Positions 27,524 to 33,012 of a stretch of 33,012 nucleotides of DNA are shown in pieces; position 1 is the first letter of the stretch, and every line of letters starts with the position of its first letter. Where the stretch lies: assembly GCA_012031035.1 (NCBI GenBank), contig JAAUUT010000064.1:1-33012 (forward strand). The letters are read 5' to 3'. Under the pieces are notes generated by a model. It searched no databases. It was given only the letters and a program-made list of their open reading frames with translations, and was not told the DNA's origin. Origin of the DNA: Candidatus Altimarinota bacterium. GTDB taxonomy: Bacteria > Cyanobacteriota > Cyanobacteriia > Cyanobacteriales > Microcystaceae. The position numbers were made by a program, and so were the translations under genes.

Positions 27524-28422
27524 TGAATGATAATAACAGCAATCAAATCAATTCTACTCGAAGCGTCTGGAAAAGTGAAGTTTATGACTTGATTAGAGGG
27601 GCATCGGGTGGATTTTTATTTAGAATTCCTCTTATATATACAATGGAAGTTTGGTGGATTGGTTCTTATACTAAACCGCCACTAATGTTAGCAATATTAG
27701 CAATAACTTATATCATCGTTTTTTTGCTCAATCGTACTGATGGCTTTCGCCAAATGAATCAAGATGATTCGATTAGGGCAGCTATGGATAGCGTTGAAGC
27801 GCTAGCAATTAGTCTGATTTGTACGACTTTAATTTTAATTCTATTGCGAGAAATTACTTTAGAAATATCTTTAAAAGAAGCTTTGGGAAAAATTATTTTT
27901 GAGTCAGTACCGTTTGCGATCGGAGTAGCTTTAGCGCGATCGATTATGAGCGGACAGAATGGAAAAGATGGACAAAATTCGGATGACTCCAATAATAAAA
28001 AACAATCCTCTAAAAACTCTAATCGAAATCATCTTTTAGGCGATATTGGGGCTACTTTAATCGGGGCAATGTTTATTGCGTTTAATATCGCACCGACTGA
28101 TGAAGTTCCCATGCTTTCTGCTGCGGTTTCAGAACCTTGGTTATTAGGAGTCGTTGTTGCTTCGCTCGTTATTTCTTATGGGATTGTATTCGCTGCTGGT
28201 TTTACTACGCAAGATGTACGCATACAACATCAAGGACTATTCCAGCGTCCCCTAGAAGAAACCGTATTATCCTATTTCGTCTCGCTTGTATCTGCTGCTG
28301 CGATGTTATGGTTTTTTCATCGGCTTGATTTTACCGACCCCTGGACGTTGTGGTTGAGTCAAACTGTTTTACTCGGATTTCCAGCAACAATAGGTGGCGC
28401 AGCAGGAAGATTAGCAGTATGA
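27523..28422 (+). CDS. TIGR02587-type integral membrane protein
   Basis: The 299-aa protein has about eight TM helices and the look of the TIGR02587 family: RSVWKSEVYDLIRGASGGFLFRIPLIYTMEVWW near the N-terminus, ILAITYIIVFLLNRTDGF, SVEALAISLICTTLILILLREI, and a final IGGAAGRLAV. A Ser/Asn-rich cytoplasmic loop (about residues 145-170) is present. Function unknown. The start overlaps the nblA stop codon (TAATG), and its end overlaps the start of the following TIGR02588-type gene (ATGA), so all three are probably translated together. TIGR02587 and TIGR02588 are known as neighbours. Confidence 0.82.
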   Translation: MNDNNSNQINSTRSVWKSEVYDLIRGASGGFLFRIPLIYTMEVWWIGSYTKPPLMLAILAITYIIVFLLNRTDGFRQMNQDDSIRAAMDSVEALAISLICTTLILILLREITLEISLKEALGKIIFESVPFAIGVALARSIMSGQNGKDGQNSDDSNNKKQSSKNSNRNHLLGDIGATLIGAMFIAFNIAPTDEVPMLSAAVSEPWLLGVVVASLVISYGIVFAAGFTTQDVRIQHQGLFQRPLEETVLSYFVSLVSAAAMLWFFHRLDFTDPWTLWLSQTVLLGFPATIGGAAGRLAV

Positions 28423-28841
28423 AACAAACACTTTCTTATTCAAAATCCGATAAACATCAGCGTCAGCGCACTACCTTAGCGGAATGGGTCACTTTTTTGC
28501 TTTCCTTAGCAGTCGTCGCGCTAATTGTTGGACTGGTTTTGCATAGTTGGATAACTCAAAGCGACGAGCCTCCTATTCTACAGGTTTCTGATACTACAGA
28601 AATTCGCGAAGTACAAGGACAATTTTACGTGCCCTTTACCGTGCATAATGCGGGTGGGGCAACGGCTGAATCTGTTCAGGTGATTGGTGAAATCGAACAA
28701 AATGGACAAGTCGTAGAAACTGGCGAACAGCAAATCGATTTTCTCTCAGAAAATGAGAAGCAAGAAGGTGCGTTTATTTTTACTCGCGACCCGCGCCAGA
28801 GTAATCTTAAGGTGCGAGTTGGCAGTTATAAGTTGCCCTAG
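28419..28841 (+). CDS. TIGR02588-type single-TM protein
   Basis: The 140-aa protein starts at the ATG overlapping the previous stop (ATGA), which gives MKQTLSYSKSDKHQRQRTTLAEWVTF; the frame upstream is not native. One TM helix (TFLLSLAVVALIVGLVLHSWI, about 24-44) is followed by a beta-rich extracytoplasmic domain (EIREVQGQFYVPFTVHNAGGATAESVQVIGEIE), similar to an Ig-like or fibronectin-like fold. TIGR02588 proteins pair with TIGR02587. Function unknown. Confidence 0.82.
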   Translation: MKQTLSYSKSDKHQRQRTTLAEWVTFLLSLAVVALIVGLVLHSWITQSDEPPILQVSDTTEIREVQGQFYVPFTVHNAGGATAESVQVIGEIEQNGQVVETGEQQIDFLSENEKQEGAFIFTRDPRQSNLKVRVGSYKLP

Positions 28842-28893
28842 TTATGGCTAAAGCAGCGTTAGACTAGATAGTCGGTGACTACTATAGAATCCA

Positions 28894-30810
28894 ATGACAC
28901 TTTTTACGCTGCGATCGCTCAAAAAAGATTTTGGCATCAAAGAAATTCTCAAAAATGCCAGTTTTAGCTTGGATGAAGGCGATAAAGTCGGATTAATCGG
29001 TACGAATGGTTCTGGCAAATCTACGCTGCTAAAAATGATTGCTGGATTAGAATCTATTGACGGCGGTGAAATCTGGGTCAATAGCGGCGCAAAAACCGTC
29101 TATCTTCCCCAACAACCAGAGCTAAACGAAGATAATACCGTTCTAGAGCAAGTATTTGCCGATAGCGGCGAACAGATGGCGCTAGTGCGCGAATATGAGG
29201 AACTGTCCGATAAGCTAGAACGCGGACAAGGAGAGCGCGATAAGATGATGGCGCGTTTGTCAAGTGTATCGCAACAAATCGAAGCATTGGGAGCATGGGA
29301 AGTAGAAACCAATGCCAAAATCATCTTAAGTCAGTTGGGAATCCAGGATTTTGATGCCAAGATTGGCAATTTATCGGGTGGCTATCGCAAGCGAATTGCC
29401 CTTGCAACCGCTTTGTTGTCCCAACCCGATGTCTTACTGATGGACGAACCGACTAACCACCTAGATGCGCTATCGGTGGAATGGTTGCAGAGTTATTTAA
29501 ATCGCTATCGAGGTGCATTATTGCTGATTACACACGATCGCTATTTTTTAGATCGCGTCACTAATCGCATCCTAGAAATCGATCGCGGCGAACTCTATTC
29601 TTATTCTGGCAATTATTCTTATTATTTAGAGAAAAAAGCTCTAGCAGAAGATGCGGAAGCTAGTTCTGCGCGCAAACACGCAGGTGTATTGCGTAGAGAG
29701 TTAGAATGGCTCAAGCGCGGGCCAAAAGCAAGAAGTACCAAGCAAAAAGCTAGAATCGATCGCATTCGAGATATGCAAGGACAGGAATTCAAGCAAGCGC
29801 AAGGAAAAGTCGAGATTGCAACCGCAGGTCGTCGCATTGGCAAAAAGGTTATCGAAACGCAAAATATCTGCAAGTCCTACGGCGATCGCACCTTAATTAA
29901 AGATTTTACCTACATCTTCAACCCAGAAGATCGCATCGGGATAATTGGCAGCAATGGGGTTGGGAAGTCTACCTTAATGGATATTATTACCGGACGAGTA
30001 CAACCCGATTCAGGCGGCATAGAAATCGGTTCTACGATTCATATTGGTTATTTCGACCAACATTCAGAAGATGTCAATCTCAACGAAAATCAACGAGTCA
30101 TCGAATACCTCAAAAGCGTAGCGGAACTAGTCAAACTAGCAGATGGAAGCGTCATTTCAGCCTCTCAAATGTTGGAGAGATTTTTATTTCCTCCCAACCA
30201 ACAATATGCACCCATTCATAAACTCTCCGGTGGAGAAAAACGGCGCTTATTTTTGTTGCGGGTGTTGATGAGTGCGCCGAACGTATTAATTTTAGACGAA
30301 CCGACCAACGATCTCGACGTGCAAACGCTAGCAGTTCTCGAAGAGTATTTAGAAGATTTTAACGGATGCGCGATCGTAGTTTCGCACGATCGCTATTTTC
30401 TCGATCGCGTAGTTGACAGGATTTTTGCTTTTGAACCTGGCGGGACGTTGCGCCAATACGAAGGCAATTACTCGATGTATTTAGACTACCAGAAGGCACA
30501 AGAAGAAGCACAACAAGCTAACCTGCAAAGTGCCAAACCTGCATCTAATAAAGGCGCAACTAAACCTAAAACTTCTACCAATTCTAAATCTAACAAACTT
30601 TCTTTTAAAGAAAAGCGCGAATACGAAACGCTTGAAACTCAAATTCCCGAAATGGAAGCGCAAAAAGAAGAACTTGAGAAGAGTCTCTATAACGAACCTC
30701 CAAACGACTTTACCGAAATGCAACAGCTTACCGAACGTCTGGCACAATTGATAAATGCGATCGATACGGCGACCGAACGTTGGTTAGAACTTGCCGAACG
30801 AGAAAGTTAA
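28894..30810 (+). CDS. uup: ABC-F family ATPase, Uup type
   Basis: The 638-aa protein has two ATP-binding cassettes and no membrane part. First cassette: Walker A GTNGSGKST (36-44), signature LSGGYRKR, Walker B VLLMDEPTNHLD. Second: GSNGVGKST, LSGGEKRR, VLILDEPTNDLD. ARSTKQKARIDRIRDM is the linker of the Uup subgroup, and a C-terminal coiled coil (SFKEKREYETLETQIPEMEAQKEELEK) is also of the Uup type. ABC-F proteins act on the ribosome or on DNA intermediates; Uup is linked to transposon precise-excision frequency in E. coli. Normal length. It stands alone downstream of the TIGR02588-type gene. Confidence 0.88.
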   Translation: MTLFTLRSLKKDFGIKEILKNASFSLDEGDKVGLIGTNGSGKSTLLKMIAGLESIDGGEIWVNSGAKTVYLPQQPELNEDNTVLEQVFADSGEQMALVREYEELSDKLERGQGERDKMMARLSSVSQQIEALGAWEVETNAKIILSQLGIQDFDAKIGNLSGGYRKRIALATALLSQPDVLLMDEPTNHLDALSVEWLQSYLNRYRGALLLITHDRYFLDRVTNRILEIDRGELYSYSGNYSYYLEKKALAEDAEASSARKHAGVLRRELEWLKRGPKARSTKQKARIDRIRDMQGQEFKQAQGKVEIATAGRRIGKKVIETQNICKSYGDRTLIKDFTYIFNPEDRIGIIGSNGVGKSTLMDIITGRVQPDSGGIEIGSTIHIGYFDQHSEDVNLNENQRVIEYLKSVAELVKLADGSVISASQMLERFLFPPNQQYAPIHKLSGGEKRRLFLLRVLMSAPNVLILDEPTNDLDVQTLAVLEEYLEDFNGCAIVVSHDRYFLDRVVDRIFAFEPGGTLRQYEGNYSMYLDYQKAQEEAQQANLQSAKPASNKGATKPKTSTNSKSNKLSFKEKREYETLETQIPEMEAQKEELEKSLYNEPPNDFTEMQQLTERLAQLINAIDTATERWLELAERES

Positions 30811-31157
30811 ATTAACTTACAATTCAGAGAATAATGAGAAGAGGATAAGACTTGCAGCAGTAAAGCCCGTTGCAAATGGGATTGGCAAACTAGAAGTGAC
30901 AACAAAATTACGTAAACTTGTAGAAATGTTTTCTTAAGTATCCGACCATTGACGATCCGAATAAGCGATCGCTACAATCGTATTAATTAACAACTCCAAG
31001 CTGGGCAATTTCTACCGAGGTCGTAAAAAAAGTAGAATTAAGGCGCAATGGATATTGATTGGAGCTATATTTAGCATCAACTGATTGGAGTTATGTATTA
31101 ACTTTTAAGCTTTTCCTTTAAATCTTTTTAGTCTTTTATCAATCTAGCATTGCATCT
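30811..31157. other. 347-bp intergenic region with a direct repeat
   Basis: No gene is called. An open stretch (about 30842-30938) reads IRLAAVKPVANGIGKLEV on the plus strand, ends in TAA and has no start. TGATTGGAGCTAT (31056-31068) and TGATTGGAGTTAT (31082-31094) form a direct repeat 26 bp apart, upstream of the membrane-protein/SPFH pair. Confidence 0.5.
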
Positions 31158-31544
31158 ATGTCTGCAAAGATTACCCACGTTCGGAAATGGGTAGTTATTG
31201 GAGTCGGCGAAATCCTGCTGTCTTTATTTCTAATCGCTTTGGCTCCAGTATTTCTCAACTCAAATCGACCGATTTTTGGGTTCTTAATTTGGTTATTCGT
31301 TCCGACTTTATTAGGAAGTTCGGCAGGTTACGTCGCTCTGAAACTAACCGATGCTCGACGAGCGAGACAGATTTTCATCGCTAACTTTCCCGAATATTCT
31401 TATCTAAAATCCACCGATTTCTTAGCTGTTTCTTCTGCTCAAGTAACTCGCTATCTTTCAGTGCTTGAAGCTGCTAGAAAGTCTTCCGAATTCCAACAAC
31501 TCGATATTTCTCTCTTGGCGTTATTACAAGACTTACAAAAATGA
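31158..31544 (+). CDS. Small membrane protein (128 aa), partner of SPFH gene
   Basis: Two TM helices are visible: VVIGVGEILLSLFLIALAPVFL (about 12-33) and FGFLIWLFVPTLLGSSAGYVALKL (about 40-63), followed by a cytoplasmic helical domain (ARRARQIFIANFPEYSYL and SVLEAARKSSEFQQLDISLLALLQDLQK). I do not recognise the family. Its stop codon overlaps the ATG of the next gene (ATGA), so the two are translationally coupled and may work together. No signal peptide separate from TM1 is visible. Confidence 0.65.
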   Translation: MSAKITHVRKWVVIGVGEILLSLFLIALAPVFLNSNRPIFGFLIWLFVPTLLGSSAGYVALKLTDARRARQIFIANFPEYSYLKSTDFLAVSSAQVTRYLSVLEAARKSSEFQQLDISLLALLQDLQK

Positions 31545-32482
31545 ATAGCAAATTTTCTGTCTCAGTCGTTAGTTTTGCTTTACTAGCAATGGGATTGAGT
31601 TCGTGCGGTGTCATTCCTGGTACGAGTCAAGTTACCGTCGAACCTGGATTTGCTGGATTAAAAATTCAGCTTTATGGTGGAAACAAAGGAATTGAAAATG
31701 CCGAACTTGTCTCTGGAAGAGTTTGGTATAATTCCTACACCGAACAGGTGGTAATTTTTCCTACTTATATCAATACTTACCCTTTCACCCAAGCTGCTAC
31801 TGAAGGCTCTGCTTCTGATGAGTCGGTCGTATTTTCTGTTGGCGGTAGTCCCGTTTCTGCCGATGTTGGTATATCTTTTGGTTTTACCACCGAGCAATTA
31901 GCTAATGCTCAAGAAACTAAACTACACCAGTTTTACAAAACCTATCGCAAAACGCCAGATGAGTTTCGAGCTAACGAATTGCGTAATGGCTTGCGCAACT
32001 GTTTCTCACAAGTAGCCGAAGAGTTGAATCTAACGCCATCGATGCTCTCTTATAACCAACAAAAGCTCGTATCTCGCGTGACTGACTGTACTCAAAAACG
32101 TTTCCCGACGATTATCGTTCAAGATGTATCGTTGTTGAGTCCCTTAAGATTGCCAGAAGAAATCCAAAAACGCATCAACGAACAATTTGCCGCTCAGCAA
32201 GCCGCACAAACCGCAGAAGCCAATCGCCGTCAGGTAGAAGCCGAAGCCGCCGCTAATGTCGCCAAAGCCAAAGGAGAAGCACAAGTAACGATAGAAAAAG
32301 CACGAGCCGAAGCCGAAGCCAACCGATTGAAAGCTGTTTCAATCACTTCCCAATTGTTGGAGTTAGAAAAGCTGGAAGTAGAGCGAGAAAGAATTCAAAA
32401 ATGGAACGGACAGCAAGCTGCACCTGTAATACAAACGCCTAACGTGCAGTTAGGTAGTAATAAAATAGAATCCCAGCCTTAA
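31541..32482 (+). CDS. SPFH/prohibitin-like lipoprotein
   Basis: The 313-aa protein starts with a lipoprotein signal: KFSVSVVSFALLAMGLSSC with the lipobox LSSC and Cys22. An SPFH (band-7) domain follows: TVEPGFAGLKIQLYGGNKGIENAELVSGRVWYN, then VFSVGGSPVSADVGISFGFT and RFPTIIVQDVSLLSPLRLPEEIQKRI. A long helical coiled coil, AAQTAEANRRQVEAEAAANVAKAKGEAQV, precedes the C-terminus. SPFH proteins form rings or scaffolds on membranes. The lipid anchor places it on the outside of a membrane, unlike HflK/C-type SPFH proteins anchored by a TM helix. It overlaps the preceding membrane-protein gene. Confidence 0.82.
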   Translation: MNSKFSVSVVSFALLAMGLSSCGVIPGTSQVTVEPGFAGLKIQLYGGNKGIENAELVSGRVWYNSYTEQVVIFPTYINTYPFTQAATEGSASDESVVFSVGGSPVSADVGISFGFTTEQLANAQETKLHQFYKTYRKTPDEFRANELRNGLRNCFSQVAEELNLTPSMLSYNQQKLVSRVTDCTQKRFPTIIVQDVSLLSPLRLPEEIQKRINEQFAAQQAAQTAEANRRQVEAEAAANVAKAKGEAQVTIEKARAEAEANRLKAVSITSQLLELEKLEVERERIQKWNGQQAAPVIQTPNVQLGSNKIESQP

Positions 32483-32495
32483 TAAGTAGACGAGT

Positions 32496-32600
32496 AGGGG
32501 AGACAAGGTAGACAAGAGGAAATATTTACTTTTGACTTTCAACCTCTGTAAGGGTTTTCCTGTCGTTCGCTCCTACGACATGGGCGCACGCTATGCGCCC
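32496..32600. repeat. Repeat region before the nucleotidyltransferase gene
   Basis: GTAGGGGAGACAAGGTAGAC (inverted partial copy of the 17270-17310 block) is followed by GGGCGCA, CGCTA, TGCGCCC (32582-32600), a perfect 7-bp hairpin, then CCTACATT. Repeats of this kind are common between cyanobacterial genes. The gap 32483-32631 has no gene. Confidence 0.55.
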
Positions 32601-32631
32601 CTACATTATTGAACTCATGAACTCCTAAAAT

Positions 32632-32888
32632 ATGAACCTCCAGCAACTATCAAAAATTGTTTCTAATCAACCCTATCCATTGTTATTTGCAACAGTTAGC
32701 GGGGCGCATTTGTATGGCTTTCCTTCTCCCAATTCCGATTACGATTTGCGCGGAAGTCATATTCTTCCAGTACGAGACGTTATAGGACTTAATGAAGTAA
32801 GAGAAACGATTGAAGTTGCCGAAATACAACATAAATTAGAACTCGATCTCGTCACTCACGATATCAAAAAATTTTTTAAAATGTTATT
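32632..32888 (+). pseudogene. YcgL-type nucleotidyltransferase gene cut off by an IS
   Basis: The N-terminus MNLQQLSKIVSNQPYPLLFATVSGAHLYGF with SPNSDYDLRGSHI is a nucleotidyltransferase signature (GA..G..S..SDYDLR) of the YcgL/RlaP (PF10127) group. It continues NEVRETIEVAEIQHKLELDLVTHDIKKFFKMLL and then runs into the IS end at 32888, so the last codons before the stop (DISEIEIILIKFS) are IS sequence. An intact gene would be two to three times longer. The protein is almost certainly inactive. The break is within about 85 codons of the start, at a TTATTA target. Confidence 0.75.
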
Positions 32889-33012
32889 AGACATCTCCGA
32901 AATAGAAATAATTTTGATAAAATTCTCATAACAATGAATTTTGCTAATCCTAAATGAGTTCTGTATTAAAATATATTAATCAAAATCCTCAAGAAGCACA
33001 AAGGCTAGTTGG
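32888..33012 (+). mobile_element. IS end, right copy (partial, IS5-like)
   Basis: Exact inverted copy of 1-125. It starts TAGACATCTCC and includes the ATG of a transposase at 32954-32956, in frame to the window end (MSSVLKYINQNPQEAQRL...). The transposase reads outward (rightward). The gene at 32632 is broken by this insertion. Confidence 0.65.

Noticed and set aside
30842..30938. A small plus-strand gene after the ABC-F gene
   Set aside because: The reading IRLAAVKPVANGIGKLEVT ends at TAA but has no start codon or family match. It may be a gene relic, but I cannot support it.

Overview
The window is cyanobacterial. The HIP1 octamer GCGATCGC and its core CGATCG recur throughout, short heptad repeats (STRRs) lie between genes, and the gene content fits: nblA, a pst phosphate operon of cyanobacterial type, glgX, the two ebo genes and a KGK-domain protein. 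The genus cannot be fixed from the sequence alone; a unicellular or baeocytous relative of Pleurocapsa/Hydrococcus is only a guess.

Layout. Both ends (1-125 and 32888-33012) are the same 125-bp sequence in opposite orientation: the outer end of an IS element that carries the first codons of a transposase. The window is therefore probably a contig that stops at two copies of one IS. From the left come eboE, an unknown 168-aa gene and eboF; then tldE/pmbA (minus), a truncated membrane-protein gene that runs into the antisense of a truncated phage-type integrase, yceD (DUF177), and a frameshifted substrate-binding-protein gene. Next is pstS-pstC-pstA-pstB, preceded by three 8-bp Pho-box-like repeats at exact 11-bp period. 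Downstream, an IS630-family element (13099-13952) that lost its first catalytic Asp by internal deletion sits inside an 80-aa HNH endonuclease gene, which can be rebuilt exactly by removing it. From 14.1 to 24.8 kb nearly all genes lie on the minus strand: KGK-domain protein, bacterial dynamin-like GTPase, enolase, a duplicated DUF3887 protein, glgX, TspO, a transglutaminase, a coiled-coil protein and a low-temperature-induced-type exported protein. From 25.4 kb on all genes are on the plus strand: an unknown 445-aa protein, a YeaQ/YmgE-type membrane protein, nblA translationally coupled to two membrane proteins (TIGR02587/TIGR02588 types), an ABC-F ATPase, a two-gene unit of a small membrane protein and an SPFH lipoprotein, and a nucleotidyltransferase cut off by the right-hand IS.

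How the genes fit together. The clear functional unit is phosphate uptake (PstS binds, PstC/PstA form the channel, PstB drives it). nblA is the phycobilisome-degradation adaptor, and its coupling to two membrane genes is the least explained arrangement here. glgX and enolase serve carbon metabolism.

Quality. Enolase, glgX and the binding-protein gene all carry single-base frame breaks, three of them in or beside short homopolymers. Because enolase is normally essential, sequencing error is the simplest explanation. I found no CRISPR array, no tRNA or rRNA, and no clear defence island. The best candidates for something undescribed are the nblA-membrane-protein operon and the lipoprotein-anchored SPFH pair.
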